This document shows positions 52,887-60,712 of a stretch of 64,000 bases of DNA, piece by piece. The stretch spans positions 1,178,001 to 1,242,000 of the forward strand of contig NZ_LRPC01000001.1 in NCBI RefSeq assembly GCF_001592965.1, read 5' to 3'. The stretch's first letter is position 1. Each line of letters begins with the position of its first letter. The notes beneath the pieces are model-generated. The model saw only the letters and a list, made by a program, of their open reading frames with translations. It was not told the DNA's origin and made no database searches. The position numbers were made by a program, and so were the translations under genes. The stretch comes from Roseivirga spongicola (GTDB lineage Bacteria > Bacteroidota > Bacteroidia > Cytophagales > Cyclobacteriaceae).

Positions 52887-54005
52887 ATGGCTAAAGACAT
52901 AAACATAATTAGACTACTACATGGGTTCTACATCCGAATTAAGAGAAACTGGAAGGTGTTGATTGCCCTCAATTTTGTCATACTCCTGTTAGTTTACTTT
53001 TACCCAAAGAAATACCTATCTGATGTAATTGTTCTTCCTCAAACTAATAACCAGCCTTCTAGTGTAGATTTAGCAGGTTTTGGACCTTTGGCTAACGCAG
53101 CTGGATTAAATTTAGGCGGGGCTTCAAACTCTGTTGGAATTAGTTCTACTCTATATCCAGATTTACTAGAGAATCATGAAGTTCAGTTGAGGTTGATCAA
53201 TAAGAAATTAATGATAAGTGATATCAGTAATGACTCTTTAACCTACAAGCAATATGTTCTAGAATATTATAAGCCAAGTTATGTTGAAGTAATCCGAGAG
53301 TATTCTCTCGGATTACCTTCAAAAATCATCAGATTATTTAAATCAGGTGAAAATACTGAGATGGAGAATACAGATGATGAAGCCAATCAACTGAAAGAGG
53401 ATAAGGTCAATTTTATTTCCAAAGTAGATGAAGGGGTTATCAATAGAATGAGATCTGAAGCATTTATTTCTATCGATTCAAGAAGTCGATTAGTGACTGC
53501 TGGTTTTGAGTCAGATTATCCTGAGATTTCTAGTCAAATGACCTTGGCGTTATTAGAAGTTTTAAAAAATAAGCTAACTGAATTCGAGTCTGCAAAAGCT
53601 ATGCGAGATTACGAGTTCATTAAAGGTCTTTTTGAGAAAAAGAAAAGTGAATATTTGATGGCTCAAGCAAAGTTGGCAGAGTATGAAGATATGAATGCTA
53701 ACCTGGTAACAAGTAGAGGACAGTCAGGTTTGAGGAATCTCCAAACAGACTTTTCTATTGTTAGTGCTGTTTATCAAAAATTAGCTACAGATTTGGAACA
53801 GGCTAAGATTAAAATGGAACAGGATAAGCCTTTCTTCTACGTAATTAAAGAAATCACTATACCTAATAAGGCCACTCAAAGCATAACCAAGAGATTTATT
53901 TTGGCTGAAATCGTTTTTCTTTTGTTTGTGTCGGTAATTATAGCCTTTTCGGTTTTTTCTGAGCCTTTATTTAATGAATTGAGGCAAATTCAAAGCGAAA
54001 GATAA
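52887..54005 (+). CDS. Wzz/chain-length-determinant-type protein, first copy
   Basis: A 372-residue protein with two membrane segments (about residues 22-40 and 339-360) enclosing a periplasmic domain with helical stretches (ESAKAMRDYEFIKGLFEKKKSEYLMAQAKLAEYE). Pro-rich segment KPFFYVIKEITIPNKAT precedes the second helix, as usual in Wzz proteins. No tyrosine-kinase domain is attached. It regulates chain length and, with the SLBB protein, export. A second Wzz-type gene begins at 63273. Confidence 0.87.
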   Translation: MAKDINIIRLLHGFYIRIKRNWKVLIALNFVILLLVYFYPKKYLSDVIVLPQTNNQPSSVDLAGFGPLANAAGLNLGGASNSVGISSTLYPDLLENHEVQLRLINKKLMISDISNDSLTYKQYVLEYYKPSYVEVIREYSLGLPSKIIRLFKSGENTEMENTDDEANQLKEDKVNFISKVDEGVINRMRSEAFISIDSRSRLVTAGFESDYPEISSQMTLALLEVLKNKLTEFESAKAMRDYEFIKGLFEKKKSEYLMAQAKLAEYEDMNANLVTSRGQSGLRNLQTDFSIVSAVYQKLATDLEQAKIKMEQDKPFFYVIKEITIPNKATQSITKRFILAEIVFLLFVSVIIAFSVFSEPLFNELRQIQSER

Positions 54006-54006
54006 T

Positions 54007-54843
54007 TTGAAGTTATTAGTAGGTATTCTTAGAGTAGATGAGCCTCAGTTCTACTTTTTGAAAGAACAGCTTCAAAGGTACTTGGCCGATAATGATGACT
54101 ACTTTGTAATCAATAACTTGCCTAAGAATGAGGCACATGACTTGCTTTATTCGACCTTCTATAAGAATAGAAATGATTTTGACATTTTCCTGAAGCTAGA
54201 TGCAGACATGTTCATAACAGATGATCAGTTTATTGATTGGCTTAAAGGAAAGTTTGAAAATGATATAGAGTTAGATTGGCTACATTTTCATATATGGGAC
54301 TATTTCTTGGAAGATTACATAAGTGGTGTTAATGCTTATAGTAATCGAGTCAGATGGACTGCAAATACTGATAATCTATATACCGATAGGACGTTAATCT
54401 CAAGCTCAGTTCTAAAAAGTGAGATAGTCTCAAGACCCTCTTCAAAGTATATTTTACACTGTCCGGATCCTAGTGATGAACAAGCGTTTAATTTTGGGAG
54501 TCATAGAGCTATTAAAGCTTTTCCAAGAGGTGTTGAAATGCCGAAAAGAAACTCGACTCATGGCGAGGTATTTTTTTTATTATGTAAATCAATTTTCCTG
54601 AACTTCACTCGACAAAAACTTATTGCCATGGCAGCCTATATTCTTGCTGTAAAGAAGAAGGTCTCAGATGAGTTTATAAATAGAAGTTCAAATAATAGAG
54701 AAAAATCACTTGAAACGTTAGCCTCTAAAACTAATAGAGAACTATTAATCTATCTATTTGTCAATTATGAAAGCTATTTCTTGATGTTGGGAAAGTTAGG
54801 GTATGTCCTTTTATACAAATTGAAATTACGAGAGGCTAAGTGA
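54007..54843 (+). CDS. Putative GT-A-type glycosyltransferase
   Basis: A 278-residue protein, not closely recognised. A DxD-type motif is at residues 65-67 (FLKLDADMFI), with an upstream part LLVGILRVDEP fitting a nucleotide-binding start. The C-terminus has one hydrophobic patch near IAMAAYILAV. This supports a GT-A glycosyltransferase, but the acceptor or donor is not known. The start is TTG directly after the Wzz stop; it overlaps the next gene by 4 nt (GTGA). Confidence 0.65.
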   Translation: MKLLVGILRVDEPQFYFLKEQLQRYLADNDDYFVINNLPKNEAHDLLYSTFYKNRNDFDIFLKLDADMFITDDQFIDWLKGKFENDIELDWLHFHIWDYFLEDYISGVNAYSNRVRWTANTDNLYTDRTLISSSVLKSEIVSRPSSKYILHCPDPSDEQAFNFGSHRAIKAFPRGVEMPKRNSTHGEVFFLLCKSIFLNFTRQKLIAMAAYILAVKKKVSDEFINRSSNNREKSLETLASKTNRELLIYLFVNYESYFLMLGKLGYVLLYKLKLREAK

Positions 54844-55916
54844 TTTTAATTCCGACTTTATTTTTCGAAGAGACCTACGCAGGGTGGGCTAAGTTTACCC
54901 GTAGGATGATCCCTTACTTAGAAGACCAGAATGTTGTAGTTCTAACTTTTAGGTCAGAATTGAAAAGTGATATCCCTCATGCTATAATTCCTTTTGATTT
55001 TATAAAAAACAATAGGATTAGAAGTTTATGGTTCAGCTTATATGCATGTTTTTTTATTCTTGCCAATAGGAGAAAAGTTTCAGCCGTATTCTGTCCCAAC
55101 CTTTATTTGTTTTCCTTATTGATTGCAGGCGTTTCTATATTAACTAATTCAACATTTACTGGTAGGGTCTGTGCCAATGAGTTGAAAAGCTTTTACTCTA
55201 GATCTTCTACCTTGAGAAAATGGTTAGCGAAAAGGTTTCATAATATAATCGTTCTAAGTGAGGCATCTAAAACAGAGGCACAAACGTTGTTGGGCAATGA
55301 AATTAATATTGAGTTTATTCCTAATCCTGTTGATGAATTTTTTATAAATAAAGCTAGAAGCCCTCAAGAAGCAAATGTGTTGTTTGTTGGAGAATTTAAC
55401 CCGAGAAAGGGATTAAAGCGTTTGCTCAGTTCTTGTAGAAATGCAAAAGTAGGCGTGACTAATCTAAAACTGACCATAATCGGTCCAATTACTGATAAGC
55501 CCTATTATGATGAGCTGGATAGATTTTATGATTTTGCAACATGTGATTGGATAACTATTCTTGATAAACTAGAGAAAGAAAGTTTGCTAAATTTTTATTC
55601 TTCATCCACAGTTTTTGTTTTGCCCTCCTACAGTGAGGGTATGCCAAACGTTTTACTAGAAGCTATGGCAGTTGGAGTACCATGCATTGGCTCGCGTATC
55701 CCAGGAATAGTTGAAAATATCTATCATGGTCAAACAGGTATGCTTTTTTCAGGAGAGGATTTTTCTCAAGAGTTAATAAAGCTATTGACCCATAAGAATC
55801 TCAGAGAATTAATTTCTGAGCAAGGTAAGCTCTTCATTGAAGCTGAGCGGTTGCCCAAAAAGGTCTTTAACATTTACAATAACATTATTTTTGATGGGGC
55901 TACTTCAAATTCTTAA
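54840..55916 (+). CDS. Glycosyltransferase family 4
   Basis: A 358-residue GT-B retaining glycosyltransferase. The C-terminal domain has VLFVGEFNPRKGLKRLL, STVFVLPSYSEGMPNVLLEAMAVGVPCI (the E-x7-E motif) and SRIPGIVE. The N-terminal domain has a hydrophobic stretch near residues 65-105. GTG start overlaps the previous stop by 4 nt. It overlaps the start of the broken acetyltransferase gene by 23 nt. Confidence 0.88.
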   Translation: MILIPTLFFEETYAGWAKFTRRMIPYLEDQNVVVLTFRSELKSDIPHAIIPFDFIKNNRIRSLWFSLYACFFILANRRKVSAVFCPNLYLFSLLIAGVSILTNSTFTGRVCANELKSFYSRSSTLRKWLAKRFHNIIVLSEASKTEAQTLLGNEINIEFIPNPVDEFFINKARSPQEANVLFVGEFNPRKGLKRLLSSCRNAKVGVTNLKLTIIGPITDKPYYDELDRFYDFATCDWITILDKLEKESLLNFYSSSTVFVLPSYSEGMPNVLLEAMAVGVPCIGSRIPGIVENIYHGQTGMLFSGEDFSQELIKLLTHKNLRELISEQGKLFIEAERLPKKVFNIYNNIIFDGATSNS

Positions 55917-56518
55917 ATCAGATTTTAGAGTTAATAAAAGATTCAATCAAAGACTATTTTTATTTATTGTCAGGGGTAACACGTATAACTGGCCAAAAGG
56001 CATATTATATTCATTGATTAGATTACTTTTTAAGATCTGGAATTCTCTTTTTTCGATAGCTTTTAACTCCGAAGTGCCTTCTTCTGTTAATATTGGGTCA
56101 GGGCTAAGAGTGCCTCATCCATATAACATAATAGGGTTACTTACTTAAATCGCAGAGCAAAAAAGATGAACCCTCTTTTAAAGCAACCAGTAATTGTTTT
56201 TAGGGGGGTAGCTCTAAATTTGATTAAATTGTAAGTATTTGGTTTGCAGTCTTTTGCTGCCTAAATAAGTAACCCTATAACATAATTATTAAAAAAAACA
56301 CTTCAATAGGGGATAATGTAACCATTTTTCATGGCGTAACGATTGGTTCAGATGAGGTCAAAGAGGTGGAAACTGTTATTGGAGACAATGTGTATTTTGG
56401 TTGTAATGTCACGGTACTTTCAGTGTCAAAGATTTGCTCAAATTCAAAATTAGCGGCTCACGCTTTAGTTTTGAGAGATATAGAAAACCCAGGTACAATC
56501 AAGGGACTTTATAAATGA
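55894..56518 (+). pseudogene. Serine acetyltransferase-like hexapeptide protein, split by a miniature element
   Basis: The first part starts at ATG 55894 (MGLLQILKSDFRVNKRFNQ), runs to SSVNIGSGLRVPHPYNI and hits a stop at 56146-56148 inside an inserted element. The second part resumes at 56287 (IKKNTSIGDNVTIFHGVTIGS) and ends at 56518. Deleting 154 bp (144-bp element plus one 10-bp duplicate) joins them in frame into a 156-residue left-handed beta-helix acetyltransferase of SAT/WcaB type. The 3' part has no start codon of its own. The end overlaps the next gene by 4 nt (ATGA), so the intact gene belonged to the operon. Confidence 0.88.
56133..56276. mobile_element. 144-bp miniature inverted-repeat element (MITE) with 10-bp target duplication
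   Basis: The ends AGGGTTACTTACTTA (left) and TAAATAAGTAACCCT (right) are inverted copies with one mismatch; the similarity continues imperfectly for about 15 more bases. The target ATAACATAAT occurs immediately on both sides (56123-56132 and 56277-56286). No protein is encoded inside. This is the structure of a non-autonomous element moved by a DDE transposase in trans; the 10-bp duplication is in the range of IS4-type elements, but the parent is not in the window. Confidence 0.9.
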
Positions 56519-57573
56519 TATTTTATTTAATCTTATCATTAATTAGTGTATTGTTTTTGATAATCGCTGATTCTTTAGACAATGGAAAAAAAGCGTTCTC
56601 ACAAGCCTTTGCGATATTTTTAGCAATAATATCTGCTATTCGTTATGATGTAGGGTTCGACTATCCTGTTTACTATGAAGTAGCTTCACAACAAGGTGAT
56701 TTTTTATGGGAGTTCTTAAGGTTTGAGTTTTTAAGTAAAATAATTGTTTTTACCGTATGGCTGTTCAAGCTGCCTTATCTCATATTTTTCATTTACAGTT
56801 TTTTAACTGTCTATTTCGTATTTCAAGGGTTAAAACGTTTGATGCCAGATAGCTTGCATATAGGACTTTTTATATACGCACTGTTCCCTTTATTCTTCAT
56901 TGACTCGTTCAGTTTAATCAGGCAACATTTAGCTATAGCAATAATATTTTACGCTATTAGTTTTTTAATAAATAGGAAGTTTCTGACTTATATAATAATT
57001 GTTTGTATCTCTGGATTAATTCATTCTGGTTCTTTTGTAACCATACTTTTAATCCCGATGTGTTTCGTTAAAATAAAGCCATGGGTTTTTACCTTTTTTG
57101 TTGCTTTGACATTTGTATTTGGTCGTCAGATTACTTTAATGTTATTGGATATTTCTGGTTTTAGTAGCTCATATTTAAGCCCTGAAGGTGTTAAAGGTAC
57201 CGGTGGTAACCTAATAAGATTTCTAATGAATGGAGTTGCACTAGGCCTTTTATTTTTGCAGAACAGGCTAAATGAGAAGGTACATTTTTTTGTAGGAATA
57301 TTTTCGTTAGGAATTCTATTTTATAATCTTTTTGGTTCTTTTGGCCATGCAGGTATAAGGGTGTTCGAGTATTTTTCGATATCTATTGTTCCTCTTATGC
57401 CATTGGTTGTTAAGGCCTTTAAACCTCAAAGATTAGTATCTATTTCAGCCTGTCTCATTTTATTAGTTTTTAACCTGTCATACATTTCATTGACGACAAG
57501 AAATGAAAAGAAGTCAGCATTGACTCCTTACAGTACGATTTTCACAACAGACAATAAAGGGAAGTTCAAGTGA
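56515..57573 (+). CDS. EpsG-family polysaccharide polymerase (Wzy-like)
   Basis: A 352-residue membrane protein with about nine or ten hydrophobic segments. IRYDVGFDYPVYYE near residue 42 and SFSLIRQHLAIAIIFYAI in the middle are typical of EpsG-family polymerases, which join repeat units on the periplasmic side. It is the only candidate polymerase in the locus. ATG overlaps the preceding stop by 4 nt; ends with a 4-nt overlap with the next GTG start. Confidence 0.83.
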   Translation: MIFYLILSLISVLFLIIADSLDNGKKAFSQAFAIFLAIISAIRYDVGFDYPVYYEVASQQGDFLWEFLRFEFLSKIIVFTVWLFKLPYLIFFIYSFLTVYFVFQGLKRLMPDSLHIGLFIYALFPLFFIDSFSLIRQHLAIAIIFYAISFLINRKFLTYIIIVCISGLIHSGSFVTILLIPMCFVKIKPWVFTFFVALTFVFGRQITLMLLDISGFSSSYLSPEGVKGTGGNLIRFLMNGVALGLLFLQNRLNEKVHFFVGIFSLGILFYNLFGSFGHAGIRVFEYFSISIVPLMPLVVKAFKPQRLVSISACLILLVFNLSYISLTTRNEKKSALTPYSTIFTTDNKGKFK

Positions 57574-58670
57574 AAAGAAAGATATACATCATTGATTTAG
57601 CTGAAAGATCTCCTGCTTATAACAAAGAGCTACATAAAGCACTTAAGGAAAATGGGTCTTCAGCTGAGTATGTAGACTCCACTTTTAAATCTAATATGTG
57701 GGGCTACGTGAAATATTTCCCTCAAAAGAAGGGGCTGCTTTTTAAACACTTTAAATTTATTAATCTTCTTTTAAATCACTTATTCTTCTATAGGTCAATT
57801 CTTAAATCGAAGCATTTAACAACTCTACACTTTCAATGGCTTCCGTTATTTGATAAAACATCGCTAGAGTTGTTCATCTTAAAGAGACTAAAAAAAAGGG
57901 GGCATAAATTGGTACTAACCATTCATAATGTGCTTCCTCATGATTCAAATCTGACTTTCAAATCGAGGTTTAAGAAGCTTTATAATGTTATGGACAAAAT
58001 AATAGTGCATAGCGAAAACATTAGATGTGAGTTAATAAATGATTACAGTATAGCTGAATCGAATATTGAAGTTGTTCGGCATGGCAGCCTTCTCTTTAAT
58101 CCTGAAGAATATTCGGAAGAAAACAATGAGTTTAGTTACGCTCTTTTCTTTGGGTTAATTCGACCCTACAAGGGGGTTGACTTTTTACTCAGCGCTTGGA
58201 AAGAGGTTAATCGAGTAAATCCAAACTTACGTTTAAAAATAATAGGAAAATGCCCAGACTCTTATGAAGAGGTTGTTTTAAGTCATATTCATGATGATAT
58301 GAACGTAGAGTATAAAAACATTTACGCAGATGTTTCTGAGTTGAAAAAGTATATAAAGGGGGCTTCATTATTGATTTTCCCCTACAGGGCAATTACGACT
58401 TCTGGTGCAGTAATAACGGGATTAAGTGCAGGCAAAGCTGCTATTTTAACCGATTTGCCAACTTTTAAATCGGAATTTTCAGAGAGTTGTGAGTTTGTTC
58501 AATATGGAAATTCCAGCGAGTTATCTACGGCTATTTTAGGGGTCTCTCAAGATTCAGAAAAAAGAAAGGTCATGATTTCTAATTCACTTGAGTTAATGAA
58601 AGAAAAATATAATTGGTCGGGTATATCATTAGATACGATGGAAATTTATAAAAGTCTAAATAATGGATAG
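57570..58670 (+). CDS. Glycosyltransferase family 4-like
   Basis: A 366-residue GT-B glycosyltransferase. Recognised parts are LVLTIHNVLPHDSN (acceptor side), FALFFGLIRPYKGVDFLLSAW-like YALFFGLIRPYKGVDFLL, and IFPYRAITTSGAVITGLSAGKAAI, a form in which the usual first Glu of E-x7-E is replaced by Ser, as in some GT4 subgroups. GTG start, 4-nt overlap. It is followed by a GT2 gene with 8-nt overlap. Confidence 0.83.
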   Translation: MKRKIYIIDLAERSPAYNKELHKALKENGSSAEYVDSTFKSNMWGYVKYFPQKKGLLFKHFKFINLLLNHLFFYRSILKSKHLTTLHFQWLPLFDKTSLELFILKRLKKRGHKLVLTIHNVLPHDSNLTFKSRFKKLYNVMDKIIVHSENIRCELINDYSIAESNIEVVRHGSLLFNPEEYSEENNEFSYALFFGLIRPYKGVDFLLSAWKEVNRVNPNLRLKIIGKCPDSYEEVVLSHIHDDMNVEYKNIYADVSELKKYIKGASLLIFPYRAITTSGAVITGLSAGKAAILTDLPTFKSEFSESCEFVQYGNSSELSTAILGVSQDSEKRKVMISNSLELMKEKYNWSGISLDTMEIYKSLNNG

Positions 58671-59427
58671 GGAAGAACAAGGGTTAGTATCCATTATTAT
58701 GCCTTCATACAATTCTGCAAAATACGTTAAGAACACAGTGCAAAGTGTGTTGAACCAGAAATATGAAAATTGGGAATTGCTAATAACTGATGATTGTTCA
58801 CGCGATAACACCATGGATTTGCTAACGGATTTGTCTGAGAGTGATGACAGAATAAAAGTGTTTAAGCTTGCTGAAAATGCTGGCCCTGCCGTAGCCAGAA
58901 ACAAATCAATTCAGGAAGCTAAGGGTAGATATATTACTTTTCTAGATAGCGATGATATTTGGAATGTGGACTTTTTAAAATCAATGCTATCTTTTATTAA
59001 AGAGAACAATTATTCCTTCGTTTTTGCTTCGTACAAACGATTCTCTGAGAGAGATAACCACTATATAAGCGATTTTATCGTTCCTAATAAGGTAAATTAT
59101 AAGTCACTATTGAAAACATGTCCAATATCTTGTTTAACTGCACTTTATGATGTCGAAAAGCTTGGTAAACAATATATGCCTATCATAGATAAAAGACAGG
59201 ACTATGGACTTTGGTTGAAGTTATTAAAAATTACAGACTATGCATACGGATACAAAGTTCCATTAGCTACTTATATGATTAGGGAGGGTTCTGTTTCTAG
59301 AAATAAGTTTGTTGCTAGTAAATATCAATGGAAGATTTATAGAAAGGTTGAGAGATTAAATTTTATCTATTCTTGTTACTGTTTTGTTTGCTACTTTATT
59401 AATGGAGTTAAAAAGTACTCGAGATAG
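58663..59427 (+). CDS. Glycosyltransferase family 2
   Basis: A 254-residue GT-A enzyme. LVSIIMPSYNSAKYVKNTVQSVL at the N-terminus, TDDCSRDNTMDLL, and FLDSDDIW with the DxD metal site (near residue 92) are the GT2 hallmarks. A short hydrophobic C-terminal stretch (FIYSCYCFVCYFI) may bind membrane. It transfers one sugar of the repeat unit; donor unknown. The last gene before an 89-bp gap with a promoter. Confidence 0.9.
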   Translation: MDREEQGLVSIIMPSYNSAKYVKNTVQSVLNQKYENWELLITDDCSRDNTMDLLTDLSESDDRIKVFKLAENAGPAVARNKSIQEAKGRYITFLDSDDIWNVDFLKSMLSFIKENNYSFVFASYKRFSERDNHYISDFIVPNKVNYKSLLKTCPISCLTALYDVEKLGKQYMPIIDKRQDYGLWLKLLKITDYAYGYKVPLATYMIREGSVSRNKFVASKYQWKIYRKVERLNFIYSCYCFVCYFINGVKKYSR

Positions 59428-59498
59428 TTAAATACTGTTTTATCCAGTAATTATAAATCTTCAACTAGAGGTCCCTCCTTTTTCTGCTGTTTAATTCA

Positions 59499-59506
59499 TA
59501 GTTTTG
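59499..59506 (+). promoter_or_regulatory. Predicted -7 element for the WecA-like gene
   Basis: TAGTTTTG at 59499-59506 is an exact TAnnTTTG match, 10 nt before the ATG at 59517. A clear TTTG 19-21 nt upstream is not found. It could make the last genes of the window a separate transcript. Confidence 0.45.
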
Positions 59507-59516
59507 CAATTAAAGT

Positions 59517-60641
59517 ATGGAACGAACCCTCCTCATAGCAGGTACATCTTTCCTCTTGACATTCTTGGTATTTCCTGTCTTTATTAAATTTTTCAAGCGA
59601 AGGAATTTTTTAGATGATCCAGGTGGAAGGAAGATTCATACAGCCAAAACACCAGCTATGGGAGGGTTGCCTATATTTATTGGGTTTGCGATATCAATTT
59701 TGATTTGGGCTCCTTTTGAGGTGTTAAGAGATGTCAAGTATGTGCTCAGTGCGGTTTCCATAATGTTTATTATTGGTTTTAGGGATGATTTGATAAATCT
59801 TAGAGCTTATCAAAAGCTGATAGGACAAGTCGCTGCGGCTATGATTATAATAGCTGTTTGTGACATTCGCTTTACTTCCCTTTACAACTTGTTTGGGTTA
59901 AGCGATATACCCCTTGCAGTAAGTTACTTGCTTAGTCTTTTTACAATTATAGTAATTACCAATGCCTACAATTTGATTGATGGTATTGATGGACTTTCTG
60001 GGTCTGTTGGGATAATTGCAACATTGTTTTTTGGTCTCTTTTTCTTTTTGAATGGGGAAGAGGGATTCGCATTAGTGTCCCTATCCTTAACTGGGGCATT
60101 ACTAGCATTTCTTAATTATAATTGGGCACCCTCTAAGATATTCATGGGAGATACAGGCTCACTTTTTATAGGCTTTTTCCTCTCCATTTTAACTATAAAG
60201 TTTATAGACTTTAACTATTCAATAGTAGGTCAACAATTTGCTTTCGGAGGCTCCATAGGTACCGCAGTTGCTATTCTCATATTGCCATTAGCGGATACAT
60301 TCAGAGTTTTCGTTAAAAGAGTCTTGAAAGGTAAATCTCCAATGCACCCGGATAGAACACATGTGCATCATATACTTCTTCGGCTTGGGTGTAATCATGC
60401 GCAAGCAACGGGTATTCTAGTTACAGTTAATGTAATATTTGTTTTACTTGCTCTAGTACTAAAGGAATTCTCTGATTCAGTCGTAATTCCATCTATTCTT
60501 ATAACGGTCATTGCTTTAGGGACCATTCTAGATCTTATTTTTAGAGCGGCCATAGATAAGCGAAAAGAAGAACTTCGTGAAAGAAACCGAGCTTCAAGAG
60601 ATGAAGCTAAAGTGGTTTCCATTTCTAAAAATGCAGGATAG
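59517..60641 (+). CDS. Undecaprenyl-phosphate sugar-1-phosphate transferase, WecA/MraY family
   Basis: A 374-residue polyprenyl-phosphate HexNAc-1-phosphate transferase that starts repeat-unit assembly on the carrier lipid made by UppS. About ten membrane segments; DDPGGRKIHTAKTPAMGGL, GFRDDL, NAYNLIDGIDGLSG and FMGDTGSLFIGF are the conserved cytoplasmic motifs, with HPDRTHVHHILLRLG in the last loop as in WecA. The C-terminal tail is charged. It has its own predicted promoter, 89 bp after the GT2 gene, and may be shared by other pathways. Confidence 0.92.
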   Translation: MERTLLIAGTSFLLTFLVFPVFIKFFKRRNFLDDPGGRKIHTAKTPAMGGLPIFIGFAISILIWAPFEVLRDVKYVLSAVSIMFIIGFRDDLINLRAYQKLIGQVAAAMIIIAVCDIRFTSLYNLFGLSDIPLAVSYLLSLFTIIVITNAYNLIDGIDGLSGSVGIIATLFFGLFFFLNGEEGFALVSLSLTGALLAFLNYNWAPSKIFMGDTGSLFIGFFLSILTIKFIDFNYSIVGQQFAFGGSIGTAVAILILPLADTFRVFVKRVLKGKSPMHPDRTHVHHILLRLGCNHAQATGILVTVNVIFVLLALVLKEFSDSVVIPSILITVIALGTILDLIFRAAIDKRKEELRERNRASRDEAKVVSISKNAG

Positions 60642-60712
60642 TCATTTCTGCTAGTACATTTCTACTAGGTTTGTTTTAATATCTTATCTTGCGTTGAAGT
60701 TTTAAAGCAAGA

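Noticed and set aside
55837-55893. Upstream ATG for the broken acetyltransferase
   Set aside because: It lies inside the preceding glycosyltransferase and adds residues without family resemblance; ATG 55894 fits better.
56133-56276. A group I or II intron or riboswitch interrupting the gene
   Set aside because: It is only 144 bp, has perfect-type terminal inverted repeats and a 10-bp target duplication, which indicate transposition, not splicing.
60642-60712. Promoter before the second SLBB gene (TATCTTGC)
   Set aside because: The box deviates at two positions from TAnnTTTG and no TTTG lies at the right distance.
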